A stretch of 8,954 nt of DNA from Marinilabilia sp964403175 (GTDB taxonomy: Bacteria; Bacteroidota; Bacteroidia; Bacteroidales; Marinilabiliaceae), in the NCBI GenBank assembly GCA_964403175.1, contig CAYOFH010000136.1, positions 1 to 8,954 on the forward strand, read 5' to 3'. How positions within the stretch are numbered: the stretch's first letter is position 1; each line of letters starts with the position of its first letter. Shown here piece after piece: positions 1-6,935 of this stretch. The position numbers and the translations under genes are program-made. The notes under the pieces were generated by a model. It worked only from the letters and a program-made list of their open reading frames with translations. It ran no database searches and was not told the origin of the DNA.

Positions 1-113
1 AATGTCATACGATTCATCTTAATTCTTATATCTAAAAATCTAACGGACTATTGTTTAATGTGAATAAAAAAAGCGAAAATCAGTAATGCCTGGTTCACTT
101 AAAACTCTTAACA

Positions 114-1025
114 CTAGGGATATATTATTAAACCACCTTTGCTGTCCACCTGAATGTGAGTATGGGCTCCCATCATTAATGGCTCATTAATGGCCGTATG
201 TCCTGCCGGAAAATCAAAAATGACCGGATAATCGTAATGCTGAATTGCGTCAAAGATTATTTCATTGGCTGACATGCCGAAAGGAACAGATTTATCATTC
301 ATTTCCGTAAGTTGACCAACTACCAATCCTGCCAGGCCTTCGAGCTTTCCGGAAAGTTTTAAATTTTGCATCATTCTGTCGAGATGATAGAGCTGTTCTC
401 CCACTTCTTCTATAAAAAGGATTTTCCCATAAGGGTCGAAATCATATTTAGTCCCGTTCAGAGTGCCCAGTAAAGAAAGGTTTCCCCCAATGAGCTGTCC
501 TGCTGCAGTACCTTCCCTGTTTAGCTTGTGCGCAGGTGTATGAAAGGTTACATCATGTCCTTGTAACAAATCCAGCAGATGCTCGAGATCAGGTCTCTCG
601 TGGTTTTCGTGATTCAGGTTAACAGGCATAGGTCCATGAATGGAGACCACATTATAGAGGTTTTGCAAAGCTGCATGAAACACAGTAATATCGCTAAATC
701 CTACCAGCCATTTGGGACTGTTAGGCATGCCGGAAAAATCCAGTTTTTCAATAATGCGCGCAGTGCCGTAACCTCCTCTGCAACACCATATCACTTTTAC
801 GTCGGGATTATCTATTAAAGCCTGCATATCGGCAGTTCGTTGTTCATCAGTTCCTGCATACTGGTAATACTGACCGGTTACATATTTTCCTTTGATACTG
901 CGAAAACCATTGGTGGCCAGAAAGTGTTCTGCATTTTCAACTGCTTTAGCATCAATCCTCCCGGCTGGAGAAGCAAGCCCGAAAAGGGCTCCTTTTTTTA
1001 TGAATGGAGGAACTGCTGTTGACAT
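114..1025 (-). CDS. ldcA: Muramoyltetrapeptide LD-carboxypeptidase, family S66
   Basis: This 303-residue protein is predicted to remove the terminal D-alanine from murein tetrapeptides in the cytoplasm during peptidoglycan recycling. The family S66 Ser-Glu-His triad can be placed: the nucleophile Ser111 in GFSD (109-112), Glu206 in FIEEVGE, and His276 in PAGHT. The conserved block CRGGYGTARI lies at 82-91. The length matches the usual 300 or so residues, and there is no signal peptide or membrane segment, as expected for a cytosolic enzyme. The start at 1025 puts the family's N-terminal strand (ALFGLASPAG) at residues 13-22. No Shine-Dalgarno motif precedes it, and I found no convincing promoter on this strand. 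The gene is divergent from metG. The 113 bases downstream hold nothing I recognise, and no clear terminator. The family call is firm. The exact substrate is inferred, because S66 also contains microcin-immunity (MccF-like) members. Confidence 0.9.
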   Translation of the reverse strand: MSTAVPPFIKKGALFGLASPAGRIDAKAVENAEHFLATNGFRSIKGKYVTGQYYQYAGTDEQRTADMQALIDNPDVKVIWCCRGGYGTARIIEKLDFSGMPNSPKWLVGFSDITVFHAALQNLYNVVSIHGPMPVNLNHENHERPDLEHLLDLLQGHDVTFHTPAHKLNREGTAAGQLIGGNLSLLGTLNGTKYDFDPYGKILFIEEVGEQLYHLDRMMQNLKLSGKLEGLAGLVVGQLTEMNDKSVPFGMSANEIIFDAIQHYDYPVIFDFPAGHTAINEPLMMGAHTHIQVDSKGGLIIYP

Positions 1026-1083
1026 ATCTTATTGCTTTGTGTACAAGATTTTAACATCTTTGGTTATCTTTGTGAAGATAAAT

Positions 1084-1119
1084 AAAACCCTTTAAAAAAC
1101 TGCTAAAGGGTTTTTTTTT
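1084..1119 (+). terminator. Intrinsic terminator-like hairpin between divergent ldcA and metG
   Basis: A perfect 11-bp stem (1084-1094 with 1104-1114, core CCC/GGG) closes a 9-nt loop and runs into an uninterrupted T-tract that ends at 1119. The shape is a textbook Rho-independent terminator on the plus strand. The A-rich left side gives a weaker T-tract on the minus strand. Its place is odd: both neighbours are transcribed away from it, so no annotated gene ends here. It may stop antisense transcription coming out of ldcA, end a very short RNA, or act within a longer metG leader. Confidence 0.75.
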
Positions 1120-1146
1120 GGAGAAAGTTACAATTTAAAATATTTG
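1117..1146 (+). promoter_or_regulatory. Candidate metG promoter, Bacteroidota type
   Basis: A -33-like TTTG at 1117-1120 is followed by an 18-nt spacer and the -7-like box AATATTTG at 1139-1146, which matches TAnnTTTG at five of its six fixed positions. Transcription would start near 1152 and leave a leader of about 30 nt before the metG ATG. The TTTG is the last part of the terminator's T-tract, so the two elements overlap. The call rests on spacing and consensus alone. Confidence 0.45.
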
Positions 1147-1184
1147 TTTTCAAGAAAATACATATACCAGAGATTGAAGAAATT

Positions 1185-3218
1185 ATGAGTAATTTTAAAA
1201 GAACACTTGTTACCACCGCCCTCCCTTATGCCAATGGTCCGGTACATGTTGGACATTTGGCAGGGGTTTATGTGCCTGCCGATATTTATGTGAGATATCT
1301 GAGGATGAAAGGTGAGGATGTACTGCATATTGGAGGATCGGATGAACACGGAGTGCCCATTACTCTGAAAGCGCGTAAAGAAGGTGTTACCCCCCAGGAT
1401 ATTGTGGATAAGTATCATAATCTGATAAAAGATTCTTTTGAAAAGTTTGGGATTAGTTTTGATGTATATTCACGCACCACAAGTGAAATGCATCATAAAA
1501 CTGCTTCCGAGTTCTTTAAAAAACTTTACGATAACGGTTCTTTTATTGAAAAAGAGACCGATCAGTATTATGACGAGGAGGCCAAACAGTTTCTGGCCGA
1601 CCGTTATATCACAGGCACCTGCCCGCAGTGTAACAGCACCGGTGCATATGGAGATCAGTGTGAGAGTTGTGGGTCGTCCCTGAATGCCACAGATCTTATC
1701 AATCCTAAATCCATGATTTCGGGGAGTACCCCCGTAATGCGTAAAACCAAGCATTGGTATCTTCCGCTTGATCAGCATCAGGGATTTCTGGAAAAATGGA
1801 TATTAGAAGACCATAAAGATTGGAAACCCAATGTTTACGGTCAGTGCAAGTCATGGCTTGATCTTGGTTTGCAGCCCCGGGCCGTTAGTCGTGACCTCGA
1901 ATGGGGTGTTCCTGTGCCGGTTGAAGGCGGTGAGGGAAAGGTTTTATATGTATGGTTTGATGCTCCTATAGGGTACATCTCCGCCACACGTGAATTAACA
2001 TCCGACTGGGAGAAATACTGGAAAGATCCCGAAACCCGCCTGATTCACTTTATCGGGAAAGACAATATTGTATTCCACTGCATCGTGTTCCCTTCTATGC
2101 TGAAAGCCGAAGGTTCTTTTAATTTACCTGACAATGTTCCTGCTAATGAGTTCCTGAACCTGGAGGGAGATAAAATTTCCACCTCACGCAACTGGGCTGT
2201 CTGGTTACATGAATATCTTGTCGATTTTAAGGATAAGCAGGATGTATTGCGTTACGTGTTGACAGCCAATGCTCCGGAGACTAAAGATAATGACTTTACC
2301 TGGCGTGATTTTCAGGCAAGAAATAATAATGAATTGGTTGCTATTCTTGGAAATTTTGTGAACCGTGCAGTGGTTCTCACTCATAAATATTATGAAGGAG
2401 AAGTTCCTATGATGGGAGTGACAGAGCCTTTTGATGTGGAAACGCTGGAAGCTCTTCCCGCAATCGTTAACCGTATTGAGAAAAGTCTGGATCAGTTTAA
2501 ATTCAGGGAAGCCATTCGTGAAGCTATGAATCTGGCACGTCTGGGCAATAAGTATCTGGCAGATACAGAACCCTGGAAATTGCAGAAAACCAATCCTGAG
2601 AGAGTGAAAACCATTATGAATATTTCTCTTCAGATTACCGCGAACCTTGCCCTGGTGATGGAGCCGTTTCTTCCGTTTACAGCAGGAAAAATGAGAGAAA
2701 TGCTTGCAATGGAAGTGGCTGACTGGCAGCATTGTGGAAGAACAGACTTGTTGAAACCTGCACATAAAATCAATGAAGCCGAATTACTGTTTGAGAAAAT
2801 TGAGGATGCTCAGATTCAGGAGCAACTGGATCGGCTGGCTCAAACAAAGACCAGCAACGAAGCTGAAAATAAAGAGGCCTCACCTGCAAAGGCGGACATT
2901 ACTTTCGATGATTTCATGAAAATGGATATGCGGGTAGGCACCATCATTGAAGCTGATAAGGTTCCTAAAACCAAAAAACTCCTTCAGCTTAAGGTTGAAA
3001 CAGGAATTGATAAACGTACTGTTGTGTCAGGTATTGCAGAATTTTTTGAGCCAGAAAAGATCATAGGAAAACAAGTTTGTATTCTGGTTAACCTGGCACC
3101 ACGCAAAATTAAAGGAATAGAATCCCAGGGTATGATACTGATGGCGGAAGATGCTGACGGCCGACTTGATTTTGTCGCCCCGGAAACTAAAATTAAACCC
3201 GGATCAGAGATTCGTTAG
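1185..3218 (+). CDS. metG: Methionyl-tRNA synthetase with C-terminal tRNA-binding domain
   Basis: This cytosolic class I synthetase charges tRNA-Met with methionine. In its 677 residues the HIGH-type motif is HVGH (21-24). A zinc knuckle is formed by two CxxC pairs, Cys146/Cys149 and Cys159/Cys162. The KMSKS-type loop is KISTS (330-334). The anticodon-binding helical domain covers roughly 370-550. A charged linker (about 551-571) leads to an OB-fold tRNA-binding domain of the Trbp111/EMAP-II type (about 572-677, with DMRVGTI and APRKIKGIESQGM). That appended domain makes the enzyme dimeric in relatives, and the total length fits the long bacterial form. The start is supported by the conserved TALPYANGPVHVGH block shortly after it. 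Upstream is A-rich without a Shine-Dalgarno motif. A bidirectional terminator lies 18 bases after the stop. I see no sign of a T-box leader. Confidence 0.98.
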   Translation: MSNFKRTLVTTALPYANGPVHVGHLAGVYVPADIYVRYLRMKGEDVLHIGGSDEHGVPITLKARKEGVTPQDIVDKYHNLIKDSFEKFGISFDVYSRTTSEMHHKTASEFFKKLYDNGSFIEKETDQYYDEEAKQFLADRYITGTCPQCNSTGAYGDQCESCGSSLNATDLINPKSMISGSTPVMRKTKHWYLPLDQHQGFLEKWILEDHKDWKPNVYGQCKSWLDLGLQPRAVSRDLEWGVPVPVEGGEGKVLYVWFDAPIGYISATRELTSDWEKYWKDPETRLIHFIGKDNIVFHCIVFPSMLKAEGSFNLPDNVPANEFLNLEGDKISTSRNWAVWLHEYLVDFKDKQDVLRYVLTANAPETKDNDFTWRDFQARNNNELVAILGNFVNRAVVLTHKYYEGEVPMMGVTEPFDVETLEALPAIVNRIEKSLDQFKFREAIREAMNLARLGNKYLADTEPWKLQKTNPERVKTIMNISLQITANLALVMEPFLPFTAGKMREMLAMEVADWQHCGRTDLLKPAHKINEAELLFEKIEDAQIQEQLDRLAQTKTSNEAENKEASPAKADITFDDFMKMDMRVGTIIEADKVPKTKKLLQLKVETGIDKRTVVSGIAEFFEPEKIIGKQVCILVNLAPRKIKGIESQGMILMAEDADGRLDFVAPETKIKPGSEIR

Positions 3219-3235
3219 GGATTTATTCGAGAAAT

Positions 3236-3266
3236 AAAAAAAGCCGCTTTTTTAAGCGGTTTTTTT
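3236..3266. terminator. Bidirectional terminator between metG and the HU/SPOR gene
   Basis: A 6-bp core stem, CCGCTT/AAGCGG (3244-3249 with 3254-3259), encloses a TTTT loop. It extends through a G-T wobble into A/T pairing (3237-3242 with 3261-3266), so each strand has a T-tract after the stem. It lies between two genes that converge, 18 bases after the metG stop and about 20 bases past the other gene's stop, and can serve both. Confidence 0.9.
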
Positions 3267-3285
3267 ATTTATGATGTTTTCAAAA

Positions 3286-4254
3286 TTAATTCGCTAACAA
3301 CCATACACTCTTATAGTTTTCCTCTTTGCGCAGTGAATAAAGTTTTTCAACCGCATCTTCTCTTGAGGCAAAAGAAAACAGAGCTATCCTGTATCGGCCA
3401 TTATCGGAATGAAGTAACTGAGCTTCCTGGAATCCCTTAAGCTTGTATGTGTTCAGTGTTTCCTTTGCCGGCGCTTCATATTTGAAACTGGCAGCAATAA
3501 TATGATAGGGGGTTTCAATGCTTGGTGAAACGATGGAAATATCTTCTTTTGAATGACCAATATCCTGCTCTTCGGAAGTCTCTGCCTTCAGATTTTCAAC
3601 AGAAGCTTCAATTTCATGGGTGGATGCCTCAGTACTTTCATTATTGGAAGTGCTCTGAGAAACAGCTGATATCATATTGGAGGTATCCACCTTCTGGTGC
3701 CCGGGCATTTGCAGGTCAGGAGAGAAGAGTAACAATCCGGCAATCATTGCCGCTACAGAAGTCCAATACCGGGGTGAACGGCTGCGTAATAACCGGCGAA
3801 CCGGTTCTTCATGTTTCCGGGTAATAGTTGTGTTATTTAATGGCTCAAAATGGAATTCATCCATTCCGAAAGCATCAGGCAACAATTGATTGCGCTCCAC
3901 CGGCGTGAACTGTAAATTCCCCAAAGCATCCTTTCGGAAGGATCCAATGTTCTGAATTTTTACAGACTCACCCTCGTCAATGCGGTATTGCAGCTCTTTT
4001 ACAAATTTACGGATTTGCTCAGAACTTTCCTGCCAGCTCTTTTGCTCACGCATGATTACATGGTTGGTCAAAAGGCCGTCATTGTGGGACAGACTTCTGT
4101 TAAACCCGATTTCTTTTGCGGGGGGTATGAACAGGTTTCGTTCCTCTATCACTTCGGCTGCTTTATAGTTAGCCACAAAGCCGCCTAAATCCGGCACGAT
4201 AACGCAATCGTGCAGACATAATAAATCCGATATGTGCTTTTCTATGCTTGCCAT
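3286..4254 (-). CDS. HU-CCDC81 domain membrane protein with C-terminal SPOR domain
   Basis: This 322-residue protein has three parts. Residues 1-57 and about 58-135 look like the paired bacterial HU-CCDC81 domains; marks include the opening IEKHISDLLCLHDCVIVPDL, GGFVANY, the FNRSLSHNDGLL block and NIGSF. A basic stretch (RRLLRSRSPR, 153-162) comes just before a single hydrophobic segment (about 163-178). By the positive-inside rule this puts the HU part in the cytoplasm and the rest in the periplasm. A Ser/Thr/Glu/Asn-rich linker (about 188-245) leads to a SPOR domain (about 249-322), a fold that binds glycan strands stripped of stem peptides at division sites. No precise function is established to my knowledge. 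A role in envelope or cell-division organisation is inferred from SPOR. Whether these HU-like domains bind DNA is not visible here. The start at 4254 fits the conserved N-terminus. The gene converges with metG and diverges from galE. Confidence 0.88.
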   Translation of the reverse strand: MASIEKHISDLLCLHDCVIVPDLGGFVANYKAAEVIEERNLFIPPAKEIGFNRSLSHNDGLLTNHVIMREQKSWQESSEQIRKFVKELQYRIDEGESVKIQNIGSFRKDALGNLQFTPVERNQLLPDAFGMDEFHFEPLNNTTITRKHEEPVRRLLRSRSPRYWTSVAAMIAGLLLFSPDLQMPGHQKVDTSNMISAVSQSTSNNESTEASTHEIEASVENLKAETSEEQDIGHSKEDISIVSPSIETPYHIIAASFKYEAPAKETLNTYKLKGFQEAQLLHSDNGRYRIALFSFASREDAVEKLYSLRKEENYKSVWLLAN

Positions 4255-4258
4255 ATTG

Positions 4259-4266
4259 CAAATTTA
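4259..4266 (-). promoter_or_regulatory. Candidate -7 box for the HU/SPOR gene
   Basis: Read on the minus strand this is TAAATTTG, a full match to TAnnTTTG. It ends only 4 bases before the ATG at 4254. If active, transcription would start at or next to the start codon and give a leaderless message. No matching -33 element is seen at the usual distance, so the call is weak. Confidence 0.35.
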
Positions 4267-4517
4267 ATCATTTTATACGCTAAGTGCATATTTTTGTTTT
4301 AAACAGGTGTTGATAATGTGTTGAAAACTTAAAGTATAATTCCACATTCATTCAGGCCTGTCGTTCCGGAATGTTTTGTCATATGAGCACTAAGTTACCT
4401 GTCAAGAGGCTAACATCAGGAGCTAACTGCTCATCTTCTTGTTTCTCAATTCTTTTTAAGTTTTTCTGTTGAGATTTAGGGGACTGTTTTGTGAATAAAC
4501 TGACTTTCCCTCGCCAA

Positions 4518-4546
4518 TTGTTTTCCTTTTGTTAATTTTACAGTTT
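4518..4546 (+). promoter_or_regulatory. Weak candidate galE-rmlB promoter
   Basis: TTG at 4518-4520 is followed by an 18-nt spacer and TACAGTTT at 4539-4546, which matches TAnnTTTG at four of six fixed positions. Transcription would begin near 4552, about 26 nt before the galE start. Spacing supports it more than sequence does. Confidence 0.25.
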
Positions 4547-4577
4547 AAAAGGAACTAAAAACTAGAAAAATATTTTT

Positions 4578-5603
4578 ATGAGCAAACAGATTCTTGTAAC
4601 CGGAGGAACCGGTTATATTGGCTCGCATGCGGTGGTAGAGCTCCAAAATGAGGGTTTTGATGTGGTAATTGTGGATGATTTATCCAATTCAGAAATGGAA
4701 GTCCTTGATGCCATAAAGAAAATCACCGGTAAACGTCCTGCTTTCGAGCAATTTAATCTGACAGACAGGCAGAAGGCTGTTGCTTTTTTTGAGAAATATC
4801 CTGATGTGGAGGCCATTATTCATTTTGCTGCATATAAGGCGGTTGGTGAATCTGTGCAGAAACCTCTGGAGTATTACCGGAACAATCTGGTTTCACTTAT
4901 GAATCTGCTGGAGAACATGAAAGAATTCAATATTCCGAATCTTGTTTTTAGCTCCAGCTGTACTGTTTACGGACAGCCCGATGAATTGCCAGTTACCGAG
5001 TCAACGCCACGTAAGCCTGCTGAATCTCCTTACGGAAATACCAAAGCGGTGTCAGAAGATATTTTACGCGATTACAGTGCTGCCAACGAGGCCATTAATA
5101 CCATTGCCTTACGTTATTTCAACCCCATTGGGGCCCATCCCTCAGCTCTGATTGGTGAATTGCCGGTGGGTGTCCCCAATAATCTGGTGCCTTTTATTAC
5201 TCAAACTGCTGCAGGACTGCGTGACGAGCTGAAGATTTTTGGTGATGATTATAATACGCCCGACGGAACTGCTATTCGTGATTACATTAATGTGGTAGAT
5301 TTGGCCAAAGCTCATGTGGTGGCAATTAATCGTCTTCTGGATAAGAAGCAGAAAGCATCCTATGAGTATTTTAACATAGGAACCGGAAATGGTTATTCGG
5401 TAATGCAACTGGTAAAAACTTTTATAAAAGTAAATGGTGTGGATTTGAAATATCAGATTACCGAGCGCAGGGCCGGTGATATCGAGAAAATCTGGGCAGA
5501 TATAACACTTGCCAATAAAGAATTGGGCTGGAAAGCAGAAAAAACACTTGAAGAAACTCTGAAAAGTGCCTGGGAATGGGAAAAAAAGATAAGAAAAATA
5601 TAA
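4578..5603 (+). CDS. galE: UDP-glucose 4-epimerase
   Basis: This enzyme interconverts UDP-glucose and UDP-galactose in the cytosol, for galactose use and for surface polysaccharide precursors. It is an extended short-chain dehydrogenase/reductase of 341 residues, close to the usual 338 or so. The NAD-binding motif is TGGTGYIG (8-15). The active-site segment SSSCTVYG (125-132) supplies the Ser/Thr hydroxyls (Ser127, Thr129). The catalytic YxxxK is Tyr152/Lys156 in SPYGNTK. The substrate-domain block RYFNPIGAHPS (179-189) and ERRAGDIEKIWAD (296-308) are typical of GalE. Ile305 aligns, from memory, with Tyr299 of the E. coli enzyme; a bulky residue there usually means UDP-glucose/galactose only, not the N-acetyl forms. 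There is no clear Shine-Dalgarno motif; the region before the ATG is A/T-rich. It is followed after 5 bases by rmlB, a distant paralogue of the same fold. Confidence 0.95.
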   Translation: MSKQILVTGGTGYIGSHAVVELQNEGFDVVIVDDLSNSEMEVLDAIKKITGKRPAFEQFNLTDRQKAVAFFEKYPDVEAIIHFAAYKAVGESVQKPLEYYRNNLVSLMNLLENMKEFNIPNLVFSSSCTVYGQPDELPVTESTPRKPAESPYGNTKAVSEDILRDYSAANEAINTIALRYFNPIGAHPSALIGELPVGVPNNLVPFITQTAAGLRDELKIFGDDYNTPDGTAIRDYINVVDLAKAHVVAINRLLDKKQKASYEYFNIGTGNGYSVMQLVKTFIKVNGVDLKYQITERRAGDIEKIWADITLANKELGWKAEKTLEETLKSAWEWEKKIRKI

Positions 5604-5608
5604 CCGTT

Positions 5609-6664
5609 ATGAATAAAACAATTTTAATTACCGGAGGTGCCGGATTCATTGGCTCACATGTGGTGCGTCTAATGGTAAACAAATACCCGCATTACAGGAT
5701 TTTGAATCTTGATGTGTTGACCTATGCCGGCAATCTTGAGAACCTAAAGGATGTGGAGGATAAACCCAATTATGAGTTTATTAAGGCTGACATTACAGAT
5801 GAAAAAGCCATTGCCGGGGTTTTTAAAAAGTTTAAACCTGACGGAGTTATTCATCTTGCCGCTGAATCTCATGTAGACAGGTCTATTAGTGATCCCCTGG
5901 CTTTTATTCGTGCCAATGTTATGGGAACAGTGAACCTGCTCAATGCTGCCAGAGATTTATGGGGGGATGATAAAGAGAATAAGCGTTTTTATCATATCTC
6001 CACTGATGAGGTCTATGGTTCTTTGGGCGCAGAGGGACTCTTTACGGAGGAAACAGCTTATGATCCTCGCAGCCCTTATTCTGCATCTAAAGCAAGCAGT
6101 GACCACATGGTACGGTCATGGTATCATACATACAACCTTCCTGTTGTAATCTCAAATTGTTCAAATAATTACGGTCCAAATCAGTTTCCCGAAAAATTAA
6201 TTCCTCTGGCCATTAACAACATTAAGCATAATAAGCCTATTCCTGTTTATGGAAAGGGAGAGAATGTACGTGACTGGCTTTATGTGGAGGATCATGCTGC
6301 AGCTATTGACCTTATTTTTCATGAAGGCAGAAACGGTGAAACATATAATATCGGAGGTAATAACGAATGGACCAATATCGATCTTATTCATAAGCTTTGT
6401 CAGGTAATGGATAAGGCGCTTGGTCGCCAACCGGGTGAATCAGCATCACTTATCACCTTTGTGAAAGACAGGGCCGGACATGATAAACGGTATGCCATTG
6501 ATTCCGGAAAACTGATGACAGAACTTGGCTGGGAGCCATCTCTGCAGTTTGAGGAAGGGATTGAAAAAACGGTTAACTGGTACCTCGGAAATGAAGCATG
6601 GTTGAATCATGTCATTTCAGGAGATTACGCCAATTATTACGCCCGTCAATACGATAATCGTTGA
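5609..6664 (+). CDS. rfbB: dTDP-glucose 4,6-dehydratase
   Basis: This enzyme (also called RmlB) converts dTDP-glucose to dTDP-4-keto-6-deoxyglucose, the branch point to dTDP-rhamnose and other deoxysugars of surface polysaccharides. It is an extended short-chain dehydrogenase/reductase. From the chosen start it has 351 residues, with the NAD motif GGAGFIG (9-15), the family block HLAAESHVDRSI (82-93), the catalytic Thr132-Asp133-Glu134 in HISTDEVYG, and Tyr157/Lys161 in SPYSASK. NCSNNYGPNQFPEKLIPL (183-200) and DRAGHDKRYAID (287-298) are also conserved. An in-frame ATG at 5576, inside galE, would add MGKKDKKNITV. I prefer 5609 because the family begins directly with the nucleotide-binding strand. 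It lies 5 bases after the galE stop, so the two are probably one operon. The other rhamnose genes (rmlA, rmlC, rmlD) are not in this window. Confidence 0.95.
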   Translation: MNKTILITGGAGFIGSHVVRLMVNKYPHYRILNLDVLTYAGNLENLKDVEDKPNYEFIKADITDEKAIAGVFKKFKPDGVIHLAAESHVDRSISDPLAFIRANVMGTVNLLNAARDLWGDDKENKRFYHISTDEVYGSLGAEGLFTEETAYDPRSPYSASKASSDHMVRSWYHTYNLPVVISNCSNNYGPNQFPEKLIPLAINNIKHNKPIPVYGKGENVRDWLYVEDHAAAIDLIFHEGRNGETYNIGGNNEWTNIDLIHKLCQVMDKALGRQPGESASLITFVKDRAGHDKRYAIDSGKLMTELGWEPSLQFEEGIEKTVNWYLGNEAWLNHVISGDYANYYARQYDNR

Positions 6665-6782
6665 ATTATCGGAGTCCGGTTAAAAGAATAAGATTGTTTA
6701 AACCTTCTGAAAGTACTATTGGTAGCTGGGCGAAGCAATCTCTTTTGTAAGAAATAAGTTTCTCCGGATGGTAGTGTATTTG

Positions 6783-6915
6783 AAAAAAAAGCTGTCCAAA
6801 AAGTCACTAAAGTCATTGTTTTTACATTTTGAAGATCATTAATTATGATATTCTTCTTCTCTATGTTCAGAAGACAAAAGATCCATGACTTATTTCTTTT
6901 TGGACAGCCTTTTTG
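6783..6915. repeat. Imperfect inverted-repeat element, possible MITE, between rmlB and glmS
   Basis: The left arm AAAAGCTGTCCAAAAAG (6787-6803) pairs with the right arm at 6896-6913 over 17 bp, with one unpaired C at 6909; A6786-T6914 adds another pair. Inside, AAGTCAT (6810-6816) pairs with ATGACTT (6885-6891), and a small hairpin, ATCAT/ATGAT, lies at 6835-6849. The arms enclose about 92 bases, far more than a normal terminator loop. Ends of the kind GCTGTCC-AAAAAG resemble, from memory, the terminal repeats of some Bacteroidota insertion sequences, so a non-coding miniature element is possible. No target duplication is evident. The convergent genes on both sides could also use it to end transcription, since both strands carry T-runs after the arms. 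The bases between the rmlB stop and this element hold nothing recognisable. Confidence 0.6.
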
Positions 6916-6935
6916 TGGTGTTACTATTGATTTGC

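Larger units (their letters stand above)
4255..4577. other. Divergent intergenic region without a convincing gene
   Basis: This 323-base stretch separates the HU/SPOR gene from galE. It holds two candidate -7 boxes pointing in opposite directions (4259-4266 minus, 4289-4296 plus) and a tandem pair of 9-mers, TGTTGATAA and TGTTGAAAA (4308-4316, 4319-4327). Short palindromes CAGGCCTG and TTCCGGAA lie around 4355-4370. A loose nested dyad (GAGCA/TGCTC around CCTG/CAGG) lies at about 4386-4432. The longest plus-strand reading frame I traced encodes 29 residues (4383-4472). I see no protein or RNA family in it. Confidence 0.6.

Noticed and set aside
1..113. Possible gene end or terminator at the left edge
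   Set aside because: The only dyad (GTGAA at 60-64, TTCAC at 94-98) has a 29-nt loop, and no coding signal is recognisable in so short a piece.
1026..1184. T-box or SAM riboswitch before metG
   Set aside because: The region is short, has no T-box core such as TGGTACCGCG, and no multi-stem S-box layout; only one terminator hairpin is present.
2205..2765. 186-residue minus-strand frame opposite metG
   Set aside because: It is antisense to the conserved anticodon-binding region; its composition (many Cys, His, Phe, Ile) is typical of reverse-frame translation.
3593..3601. TTTTCAACA, the complement of one upstream 9-mer, inside the HU/SPOR gene
   Set aside because: A single copy within coding sequence is easily chance and does not make an origin-like cluster.
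5576..5608. In-frame upstream ATG for rmlB inside galE
   Set aside because: It adds 11 lysine-rich residues before the nucleotide-binding strand that family members lack; 5609 gives the normal N-terminus with a 5-base gap to galE.
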